Source: Desulfoferrobacter suflitae (lineage in GTDB: Bacteria; Desulfobacterota; Syntrophobacteria; Syntrophobacterales; Syntrophobacteraceae). Taken from it: a stretch of DNA of 64,000 nt. The DNA lies in assembly GCF_022603395.1 (NCBI RefSeq), contig NZ_JAIBKA010000009.1:150167-214166 (forward strand). The letters are read 5' to 3'. This document shows, in pieces, positions 27,952-35,453 of the stretch. The position numbers and the translations under genes are program-made. Each line of letters starts with the position of its first letter. The stretch's first letter is position 1. Under the pieces are notes generated by a model. It was not told where the DNA came from and made no database searches. It worked only from the letters and a program-made list of their open reading frames with translations.

Positions 27952-29757
27952 CTAAAAATGATCCAAAAAATCCTTGAACGTGAGCAGTTCCATCTTCCTC
28001 TTAATCCGGTAAATGAAAAATCCGATCATGAAGTTTCTCAGGTAGGCGAACAGCCAGCTCAACAGAAACACCCAGGTGAAACAGCTGACGGCTCCCAGCA
28101 ATGCGCCCCCGGGGGTCACCGAATAGCCGATGAAGTACTGGCCCAGAAGACCCATGTAGGGCACCAGGGGTGAATCCTGCCGCAAAAGCACAAACAGCGT
28201 GGCCAACAGCAGCAGCATGCTGCAGACCAGCCCGGTCGCGGTGGCAAAGGCGAAGCTGTCCATCCTGGCAAACGCGGCCCGCAGCTTTTCTTTGAGCAGC
28301 CGCTGCTGCTCGGGCGCTATGGTCACTTCCTCGTGATAATGCTGTTCTTCGTTCACCCGCCAGAGGTCGTGCGCGGCTCCGACCACATTCTCCGCCGCCA
28401 GCATGGCGGTCAGCATGGAATGATCCTGGTTGTTGTACTTGTGCATGCCGTTGCGCCCGACCACCTGCAAATTGGGAATGCCGCGCAGAAAATCTTCAAT
28501 GATCCGGAGAGAATCGTTGTATTCCGAATCGTATACCGGATAGGCCTTGGGCATTCGCACCACGTGCCCGTCTTCAACGGAGGAGCGCTCGGCCAACTGC
28601 AGCATTTCCAGTTCTTCTGCCGCCATCTGGATCAACTGCCGGTCCGGCTGACGCCACAGATCGTCCCCTTCAAAGCAAAAATATTCGAGGCCCAGGCACG
28701 TCTTGCTTTGATCGGGCACCATAAAAGGGCTCCAGTTTTTAAAATTCTGGATGCGGCCGACCCTGACGGCGGGGTCGTGGATATAGATCCAGTTGTCGGG
28801 GAACAGCCGGCTCTTGTCGACAATCACGGCGACCGTCAAAAAATCCCGGTACTTGAGGTTGTGTGCGGCTGTCTTGACCTGGTCCGGGACGGGCGGCTCG
28901 AATTTGAGGAGCAGCTCCTTGAGGGGCATGCTGCTGATAAAATCGCTGCCGTGCAGTACCTCTCGCTCGCCGTTGCGGCTTATCGTGACCGCCTCGACCC
29001 CGTTCTCTGCCCGCATGATCCCCTCGACTTCCGCCCCCAGCAGCACCCGGGAACCGCTCTGCTCGATGCGCGCCGCCACTTCCCGCCACATCATTCCGGG
29101 GCCGAGCCTGGGATAGTCGAATTCATCGATGAGCGTCTTGATCACTCGCTTTTTGTTTGCGCCGTTTTGCCCCGCCAGAGCATTTCTCAGCGCACTCAGA
29201 AGCGAGAGTCCCTTGATCCTCTGGGCCGCCCATTCGGCTCGAATTTCACTGCACGACATCCCCCACACCTTTTCCGAATAGGTCTTGAAGAAGGTTTGGA
29301 AAAGCCGCCTGCCAAAGCGATTGGACACCCACTGTTCGAAGGTTTCCTCCTGCCGGTGGGGGAACAGCCGGGCATACAGGTAGCTGGCCAGGATCATGGT
29401 GCTTTCCCACAGGCCCAGCCCGGCAAAGGCATTGAAGGGCCGCAGGGGATAGTAGAAAAATTTTCTCCGGTAGTAGATGCGGGAAAGCCTCTTCCTGCGC
29501 AAAAAGTCGTCGTTCAGCACCTCCTTCCACATGTCGTCCACCGCCTTGATCTTGGTGAAAAAGCGGTGCCCGCCGATGTCGAAATGGAAGCCTTTGTAGC
29601 TGACCGTTCGGGATATCCCCCCGACTATTTGGTCCTTCTCGAGAATGACGGATGGCAGCCCCATCTGCGCCAATCGGTAACCGGCGGTGAGGCCGGCCGG
29701 TCCGCCGCCGACGATAATGACTCTTCTGCCGTGCGGGTCACAATTCGCATTGTTCAT
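27952..29757 (-). CDS. FAD-dependent NAD(P)-binding oxidoreductase (amine-oxidase/UGM-like) with C-terminal membrane domain
   Basis: A 601-residue flavoprotein. The FAD dinucleotide motif GGGPAGLTAGYRL follows RVIIV near residue 12, and GGISRTVSYKGFHFDIGGHR is the second contact typical of UDP-galactopyranose mutase and protoporphyrinogen-oxidase relatives. The last 110 residues are membrane helices like those of the small neighbour protein. ATG at 29757 is preferred; a TTG 57 bases upstream lies inside a dispersed repeat and would add unrelated residues. Given the cluster, it may rearrange or oxidise a lipid-linked sugar, but the substrate is not known. Confidence 0.8.
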   Translation of the reverse strand: MNNANCDPHGRRVIIVGGGPAGLTAGYRLAQMGLPSVILEKDQIVGGISRTVSYKGFHFDIGGHRFFTKIKAVDDMWKEVLNDDFLRRKRLSRIYYRRKFFYYPLRPFNAFAGLGLWESTMILASYLYARLFPHRQEETFEQWVSNRFGRRLFQTFFKTYSEKVWGMSCSEIRAEWAAQRIKGLSLLSALRNALAGQNGANKKRVIKTLIDEFDYPRLGPGMMWREVAARIEQSGSRVLLGAEVEGIMRAENGVEAVTISRNGEREVLHGSDFISSMPLKELLLKFEPPVPDQVKTAAHNLKYRDFLTVAVIVDKSRLFPDNWIYIHDPAVRVGRIQNFKNWSPFMVPDQSKTCLGLEYFCFEGDDLWRQPDRQLIQMAAEELEMLQLAERSSVEDGHVVRMPKAYPVYDSEYNDSLRIIEDFLRGIPNLQVVGRNGMHKYNNQDHSMLTAMLAAENVVGAAHDLWRVNEEQHYHEEVTIAPEQQRLLKEKLRAAFARMDSFAFATATGLVCSMLLLLATLFVLLRQDSPLVPYMGLLGQYFIGYSVTPGGALLGAVSCFTWVFLLSWLFAYLRNFMIGFFIYRIKRKMELLTFKDFLDHF

Positions 29758-29795
29758 ACAAAATCGATCCAGGAGCTGCTCAATGGCTTCGGTTG

Positions 29796-29888
29796 GCCGG
29801 GTTTCGTTCCGCAACCCGGCAGGCGTGTTTTTGTTTTTTGCCGGGTTTCGTGCCTCAACCCGGCCTACGGTTTGAACCCGGCCTATGG
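29796..29888. repeat. GTAGGTTGGG-family repeat between FAD oxidoreductase and glycosyltransferase genes
   Basis: Contains GCCGGGTTTCGTGCCTCAAC and GGGTTTCGTTCCGCAACCCG, then two near-copies of CGGCCTAYGGTTTGAACC. It reaches into the last codons of the glycosyltransferase ending at 29883, so the repeat supplies part of that reading frame's end. Confidence 0.65.
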
Positions 29889-30932
29889 TTTGAACCGGCC
29901 TTTGAGAATCGTGTGATCAAACCACACCCCAAGAAAAACCGCAAGGCTGTAAAAATAATAGAAAAAATGCAACGGGGCCACGGCGATGGCGAAGGCCGCC
30001 CCCTTTTTTTGCACGAAAAAGCGGTAGAATTTCCAGTTGATCAAAACAACGGCCACCATCAGCCAGGGGATCCAATACCCCGCCTTTGCGACGACCAGCG
30101 ACAGCGCCGCGAGAATCGCCGTCAACCCTGTCAGAACCGCGCTCAGCCGTTGGGAAGCCTGCAGGTTCAGGTCCTTGTTCAAGTGGCCGCGCTCCAGCAT
30201 CAGCCTGGTCCACGGGAGCGCACGACACAATATATCAGATCGGAGCAGTCCGGGCAAAGTCCAGCGCTTGAGATGCTTGACCTGCAGGCGCTTGTCGAGC
30301 AGAATGCGGTATCCCTGCTGCTTGATGCGGTAGCCCAGTTCGATGTCCTCGATGGACGGCACGCCATAGCGCCCTTCATCGAACCCGCCCAGTTCCCGGA
30401 ACACCGCGCTTTTGACCGCGCCGCAGCCGGCCCAGAAGGTGGTCGCCTCCGGGTTTCCCTGCTGATGCACGAAGTGATGTGCGAGGTTCTTGTATTGCGA
30501 CAAAAAGCCCTGGTCTCCAGGGCTATCGTCGTAGGATCCAAACAGCGCGGCGACATCATGGTCGGCGAAGTTCTGCACCACCCGGCTCACCGTATCCGCG
30601 GTAATGACCACATCGGCATCCACAAACAGCAGGATATCCCCCCTGGCTTGCCCGGCTCCCCGATTGCGCGCCGCGGCGGGGCCCATCCGGCGCGCGAGTA
30701 CCACCGGGTCGAGGCCGAAGGACGCGGCCGTGTCCGACGAGCCGTCGCTGGATGCGTCATCGACGACAATCACTTCATAGCGCGGGTAACCGGTGGTGAA
30801 AACGGCCTCGAGGCAGGATGCGAGATGCCGTCTCGCATTGTGCACGGGAATGATGATGGAAACCAGAGGCTGATCCATTCCCGCCGCTGAGCTGTCCGTT
30901 CCGTTCGGATGCGGTCGGCGCTCGCTCGTCAT
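29883..30932 (-). CDS. GT2 family glycosyltransferase
   Basis: A 349-residue transferase. VSIIIPVHNARRHLASCLEA opens the GT-A fold, VDDASSDGS carries the first aspartates, and DILLFVDADVVI gives the DxD-type metal site. SIEDIELGYRIKQQGYRI is the ED motif of family 2 enzymes. A C-terminal hydrophobic pair (about 285-345) suggests membrane association. ATG at 30932 overlaps the stop of the upstream GT2 gene (ATGA), so the pair is translationally coupled. The C-terminus (LKGRFKP) runs into a dispersed repeat. Confidence 0.88.
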   Translation of the reverse strand: MTSERRPHPNGTDSSAAGMDQPLVSIIIPVHNARRHLASCLEAVFTTGYPRYEVIVVDDASSDGSSDTAASFGLDPVVLARRMGPAAARNRGAGQARGDILLFVDADVVITADTVSRVVQNFADHDVAALFGSYDDSPGDQGFLSQYKNLAHHFVHQQGNPEATTFWAGCGAVKSAVFRELGGFDEGRYGVPSIEDIELGYRIKQQGYRILLDKRLQVKHLKRWTLPGLLRSDILCRALPWTRLMLERGHLNKDLNLQASQRLSAVLTGLTAILAALSLVVAKAGYWIPWLMVAVVLINWKFYRFFVQKKGAAFAIAVAPLHFFYYFYSLAVFLGVWFDHTILKGRFKP

Positions 30933-31843
30933 GAGGCAAAACCCCGGCGTCGCCAACGCGCAATCAGCTTTTCGTAAAAAAATCCAAGGGCATTGACCGC
31001 CTGCGACACGAGCAGAAGAAAGCACAGGAGCCGCTTTCTTGAGGCCGCGGGTTGGGTGAACGGGTAGCGCATCAGGTCCAGGTAAAAGGAGATCGGCTCC
31101 ACGCGCACACTTTTCCTGTTCTGCAGCGAAACAGCCCGGTGAAAACGGGCTGCGCCGCGACCGTACTTGAAGTGCTGGCGGATGAACGATGCGGCAGACA
31201 GGCGGTGGGCATGATAGACGACAGCGCGCGGCTCATAGTGCAAGTCAAAGCCCAAATGGGCCAGGCGCACACACAGTTCGCGGTCTTCCCCTCCCAGCTG
31301 AAAGTTTTCATCGAAACGTCCCACCCCATGAAACTGCTCGGCTGCGATGGCCAGATTGTTGCTGGTGAAAAAAAGACCCCGGCCGGGGCGCTCCAGGTAA
31401 TACCCATAGAGATAATCCACCAGCAGCTGGCTGGCGGCAGAGTAGCCGTTGCCGGATAAAACGTTCACCGTCCGGCCCCCGACGGCGCGGCGCGCATTAC
31501 GCTCCAGGGCCGTCTCCAGCTGCCGCAGCCAGTCCGCGTGCGGAGCGCAGTCGTCGTCGGTGAACGCCAGATAGGTCCCCGCGCTTGACGCGGCGCCTCG
31601 GTTGCGCGCCACCGCCGGGCCCTGGTTACTCTGGATGACCAGCCGGATGTCAAGCCGCTCCTTGAATCGATCCACGATTTCCGTTGGGGGCCTGGCGCTG
31701 CCGTCGTCGACGATGATGACCTCGAACTTTTCGCGCGGGTAATGCATGCCGGCCAGTGCCGGCAAACAGAAACCGGCCAGCTGCTCCGGCCTCTGATAGG
31801 TGGGAACAATTACCGAAAACAGGGGTCCAGCCATATTGCTCAC
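30929..31843 (-). CDS. GT2 family glycosyltransferase
   Basis: A 304-residue transferase with SVIVPTYQRPEQLAGFCLPA, VDDGS, GPAVARNRGAASSAGTYLAF and the metal-binding TDDDCAPH. FQLGGEDRELCVRLAHLGFD is the acceptor-side ED motif. A single hydrophobic helix near 270-290 may anchor it. Its start overlaps the flippase stop (ATGA), and its stop overlaps the next GT2 start in the same way. It adds one sugar to a lipid-linked glycan; the sugar is unknown. Confidence 0.9.
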   Translation of the reverse strand: MSNMAGPLFSVIVPTYQRPEQLAGFCLPALAGMHYPREKFEVIIVDDGSARPPTEIVDRFKERLDIRLVIQSNQGPAVARNRGAASSAGTYLAFTDDDCAPHADWLRQLETALERNARRAVGGRTVNVLSGNGYSAASQLLVDYLYGYYLERPGRGLFFTSNNLAIAAEQFHGVGRFDENFQLGGEDRELCVRLAHLGFDLHYEPRAVVYHAHRLSAASFIRQHFKYGRGAARFHRAVSLQNRKSVRVEPISFYLDLMRYPFTQPAASRKRLLCFLLLVSQAVNALGFFYEKLIARWRRRGFAS

Positions 31844-33297
31844 AAGTCAGGTGCTCCTCGCCGAAAGGTGCCTCGCACCATTTGGATTTCTTCTCGGGAG
31901 AATTCTCCGGCGGCCGTCAAAAGGATTACCACGATGATCGCAAGAACAGCGATTTTTGGCAAGAGCCAGATTTCGGACACGGGCCAAAAGGCGGAAACCG
32001 GATAGCTTACAGACAAAGTCAGCAGACTGCGCACGGCCGATTTGCCCGGCGGCAGTACGCTCCATTGCCGGTTTACGGCGTAAACAGCCAGCCCGCCGTG
32101 CAGGGTGGCAAAGGTCAAGGTGATCAGCGCGGCCCCTGCGGGACCCATGCGCGGAATCAAAAGGACGTGGCCGCACAGTGCCAGGGGAACCATCGGGGCG
32201 GTCACCACCAGGGTCCAGTTGGGTTTGCCCCCGGCCGTCAAAATGCCGGCGGTCACCGCGATCATCACCATCCACAAGGCCGCGAAGGTGAGAATCGCCA
32301 CCAGCGGGGCGGCGGACAGGTAATCCGACCCGAAAAAAAGCCCGACGATTTCTCGCGAGGCCCCCGCGACGATGCCGGCAAAGGGAAACAGCAGGAGCAC
32401 CAAGCGCATGGCATTGCGCGCCATGAGTTTCGCGTCGGCCAGGCGCCCTCCGGTATACAGCCGGGTCAACGCCGCCAGCAGCGGATCGGCGAAGGCGAGG
32501 GCCAAAATTCCCGGGATCAGAGTCAGGTTCTGAGCGGCCGCATACACCCCGGCCTGCGCGGCAGTGCCGCCAAGGGATTTGAGAGCAAACAGGTCCAGCC
32601 GGTCAAAAATTCTTACGCTGAGGGCCGCCAGGAAGAGGGGAGCGGAATACTGCCAGAATTTGGCCAAGGGAAAATGCTCGCGGCCGAACACCGGAGGTCG
32701 AACAAAACAGCGGACCAAACCCAGTTCCAGCAGGGACGCGCAGATGCTTGCCAGAATCGCACCGGTCAGCGAGAGGCCCATCTCCACGAAAAGAATGATG
32801 AGCGCAAGCCGGGCGATCCAGTAGACCGAGCTCACCAGGGCCTTTGCGGCAAACCGTCCCAACCCCAGCAAAACCGCCTTGTGAGCACTGGAGAGGGCAA
32901 ACAGCGGAATATCGACGGCAAACAGGCACAGATACTTGATGAGGGAAGGTTCTGCCAGCAGGCGGGAAATCGGCCATGCCAGCAAAATGAGGGCTGCGAG
33001 GGCGGCCAGGCCCGTCAGGCCATAGAGCCGGAGGGCCGTGGAGGCGACCGGTTTCCATTGTTGCGTTTCGCTGACAAACTTGACGGTGGTCCGGTTGAAA
33101 ATGGAAGCAATGGTCCAGCCGGTCCAGGAAGTGATCACGGCCGCCAGGCTGTAAAGTCCGTAGCTTTCCGGCCCGAGTGTGCGGGTGAGAAAGACGACGG
33201 TCAGAAGACCGGTCGGCAGCATGAGGGATTCCGCAAGGAAGATGCGCGTGGATCCCTGCAGTACCGAAGCGCCGGCTGTGGAGTCAATTTTACGCAT
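31840..33297 (-). CDS. Polysaccharide flippase (MATE/MVF superfamily, Wzx-like)
   Basis: A 485-residue protein with about 12-14 hydrophobic segments. The start LAESLMLPTGLLTVVFLTRT and LGPESYGLYSLAAVI are the typical opening of oligosaccharide flippases that move lipid-linked repeat units to the periplasm. The neighbouring glycosyltransferases and O-antigen ligase-like gene support that use. It overlaps the next GT2 gene by 4 bp. No Wzx subtype can be named. Confidence 0.87.
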   Translation of the reverse strand: MRKIDSTAGASVLQGSTRIFLAESLMLPTGLLTVVFLTRTLGPESYGLYSLAAVITSWTGWTIASIFNRTTVKFVSETQQWKPVASTALRLYGLTGLAALAALILLAWPISRLLAEPSLIKYLCLFAVDIPLFALSSAHKAVLLGLGRFAAKALVSSVYWIARLALIILFVEMGLSLTGAILASICASLLELGLVRCFVRPPVFGREHFPLAKFWQYSAPLFLAALSVRIFDRLDLFALKSLGGTAAQAGVYAAAQNLTLIPGILALAFADPLLAALTRLYTGGRLADAKLMARNAMRLVLLLFPFAGIVAGASREIVGLFFGSDYLSAAPLVAILTFAALWMVMIAVTAGILTAGGKPNWTLVVTAPMVPLALCGHVLLIPRMGPAGAALITLTFATLHGGLAVYAVNRQWSVLPPGKSAVRSLLTLSVSYPVSAFWPVSEIWLLPKIAVLAIIVVILLTAAGEFSREEIQMVRGTFRRGAPDL

Positions 33298-33354
33298 ATT
33301 TTCAATGGAGCCGGGTTGCGGCGCAAAAAGCGGCGCCTGACCTGCGCCGCAAAT

Positions 33355-35187
33355 CTATGTGGCGCATGAATCCTCATTTGCTTTTCTGCCAATGACAAGA
33401 AAGAAGCAATAGCCCAGGACGAACGAAGTGTAAATGGGGAAGGAAAAATCCAGGGTCAGGTTGTCAAACAACTGCGAGCCAAAGGAACTGCCCAGCAGCG
33501 CCGCTCCCACCCAGCTCTTCATGTGCCACAGCAGCACGGCGCTGAAAGCGAGGAGCAGGCCGAGCCCAAGCAGGCCCTGTTCCACCAGCAGGTTGAGGAG
33601 AAAATTATGGGCGTGGAAAAATGTCCTCTCTTCGGGGAGATATTGGAAGGAGCCGAATCCTATTCCGAGCCATGGCCGTTCCTTCCAGTAGCCGATCGAC
33701 CGTTTCCAGATTCGCACGCGGCCGATGTCGATCCGGCTGAGTACCCGTTCGAAATCGTGGGAAGTCCAAACACGCCGGTGGTCAAAAGTGTCGTGAAAGT
33801 GGCTGCTGAACTGGATGTCGTCGATTCTTCCCGCTCCCCGCACCAGCAAGCTCTTGACCCCTACCAGCGTCACGCCGGGGGTTCCCTTTTGCAGGTCCGC
33901 CTGCAGGTCCCGGGTCACGCTGTGCCATTGGCCGTCCGTCACGCCGGGGCCGAGATCGAACGCCAGCCCGGCTTCATAGACGGTGTCGATGAACAGGCGC
34001 GGCGATGTGTACAACAGTTCGTCCGGCCCTCGATCCGTCTGAACCGAAACGGTCAGCACAAACGGCTGTGAAAATTGCATGCGCCAACCCAGGGTGCAGT
34101 CGTCACCCTCTTGCGTGACGACGCCGCCGAAAGAGTACACGTAATGGTGCGGCAGCCCCGATCCCGCCAATTCATACACGTGGCTTTGCCGCTCGTCATC
34201 GTATACTCTGGCGATCTCGGCACCCTCAGGTTCATCGGGCAACGTGGACCAGCCGGTGTCTGCCCCGAGGTAACTCTGAAAAGGCTCCAGGACCTTTTGC
34301 AGTTGCGGCTGGAAAAAAAGGGCGGCGCCGGCGCCGCAGATGCCGATCAATGCCGCAAAGACGGCGGCCGGCCGGAGCCATCTCCGCCGGGTGGGGAGAG
34401 CGCTCCAGTGGCATTGCGTGTAGGCGAACAGTGCCAAAAAGCCGACCAGGATGATTCCAATAAAGGAATTGCTGCTGCGGCTTTGCAGGATGCCGGCAAG
34501 GGCCGTCAACCAGACCACCGGGATAATGACGATGGAAAGCGGCGACCAAAGGCTGTACCAGATGGCCGCCATGGCGTGGGATACCAGCGCAAAACCGAGA
34601 ATATTCGGGTTCACGTACAGGCCGCCCCAGCCCTGGATTTTTGCCGGGTCGCGCAGGCCCGGCTGCAGCCATTCGAGATACGGCGATCGGATGGATTGCA
34701 GATACCAGATGAGGGTGACCAAAAAAAAGCCGATCAGCAGCGCCGCGGCCACCCATTTCCAGCGCTTTTCTCCGCCGACGTACAAAGCAATCCCCAGCTG
34801 CACGGCGATCAGCCAGCTGCCGACAAAGCGAAACAACAGGACGATGGACGTTCGAAAATCTTCGCCCAGAAAGCCGTTGACCAGCAGATAGACGGACCAC
34901 AGGGCCATGATGGCAGCCAACAATTTCAAGTCGTTGAGATACTCGAAGACGGCCCGCCAGTTGGCGATGCTCAGGGCGGTGAGCATGACAAGCATCGCCA
35001 CCACCGGCAGATGAATGTCGAAGATGAAATGAAACAGGTAGAGATCCACCGCCTGGCTCATGACGTAGACAAGCGTCACGCAGGCGATCAAGGGATCAGT
35101 CGGCACATCCTTGCCTGCAATGAATGACTTGATGGAATGGCTCAACGGCACACCAAGATCGTTGGCTCCATGCGCAGCTCCACACAA
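33355..35187 (-). CDS. O-antigen ligase/polymerase-like membrane protein with a large periplasmic insertion
   Basis: A protein of up to 610 residues with around ten membrane segments. GGLYVNPNILGFALVSHAMA and SRSSNSFIGIILVG correspond to the conserved Wzy_C/WaaL region, and WKERPWLGIGFGSFQYLP with FFHAHNFLLNLLVEQGLLGL is the signature C-terminal loop with the catalytic His. Between about residues 285 and 470 there is a soluble insertion of beta type (TLGWRMQFSQPFVLTVSVQT) not usual in the family. The start is uncertain: a TTG at 35187 or a GTG at 35148. Confidence 0.82.
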   Translation of the reverse strand: MCGAAHGANDLGVPLSHSIKSFIAGKDVPTDPLIACVTLVYVMSQAVDLYLFHFIFDIHLPVVAMLVMLTALSIANWRAVFEYLNDLKLLAAIMALWSVYLLVNGFLGEDFRTSIVLLFRFVGSWLIAVQLGIALYVGGEKRWKWVAAALLIGFFLVTLIWYLQSIRSPYLEWLQPGLRDPAKIQGWGGLYVNPNILGFALVSHAMAAIWYSLWSPLSIVIIPVVWLTALAGILQSRSSNSFIGIILVGFLALFAYTQCHWSALPTRRRWLRPAAVFAALIGICGAGAALFFQPQLQKVLEPFQSYLGADTGWSTLPDEPEGAEIARVYDDERQSHVYELAGSGLPHHYVYSFGGVVTQEGDDCTLGWRMQFSQPFVLTVSVQTDRGPDELLYTSPRLFIDTVYEAGLAFDLGPGVTDGQWHSVTRDLQADLQKGTPGVTLVGVKSLLVRGAGRIDDIQFSSHFHDTFDHRRVWTSHDFERVLSRIDIGRVRIWKRSIGYWKERPWLGIGFGSFQYLPEERTFFHAHNFLLNLLVEQGLLGLGLLLAFSAVLLWHMKSWVGAALLGSSFGSQLFDNLTLDFSFPIYTSFVLGYCFFLVIGRKANEDSCAT

Positions 35188-35189
35188 AT

Positions 35190-35304
35190 AAGCGGCCGAA
35201 TTCCGCAGGTTGGTGGAGCTGTACTAAACATCGAGCTTTGCAGAAAGTTACTCAGTCCCCCCCCTCACCCCGGCCCTCTGCCGCCGCGGAAGGAGAGGAA
35301 TCAT
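35190..35304. repeat. Two dispersed repeats upstream of the ligase gene
   Basis: AAGCGGCCGAATTCCGCAGG near 35191 matches the segment near 2787. CCCCCTCACCCCGGCCCTC at about 35258-35277 with GGAGAGG is the second copy of the CCCTCACCCC palindrome. The remaining bases to 35453 show no gene. Confidence 0.65.
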
Positions 35305-35453
35305 AAAATTTCAGGACGGGGATTCATTAGCACGATCTGAAAAATAAACCAAGCCGGCCGTAAAATGCAAAGGGCATGACCATTGAACGGCCATGCCCTC
35401 AAATTACTGCGGTCTCACCCCATACTTTGCGGGATGCGAAGGTATGATTGATT

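Noticed and set aside
29758..29814. TTG start that would add 19 residues to the FAD oxidoreductase
   Set aside because: The added bases belong to a dispersed repeat and there is no ribosome site; the FAD motif lies at the expected distance from the ATG at 29757.
31756..33369. Long plus-strand open frame opposite the flippase gene
   Set aside because: The translation is Gly/Gln/Arg-rich with no hydrophobic or domain pattern; the minus-strand flippase explains the region and is coupled to its neighbours by ATGA overlap.
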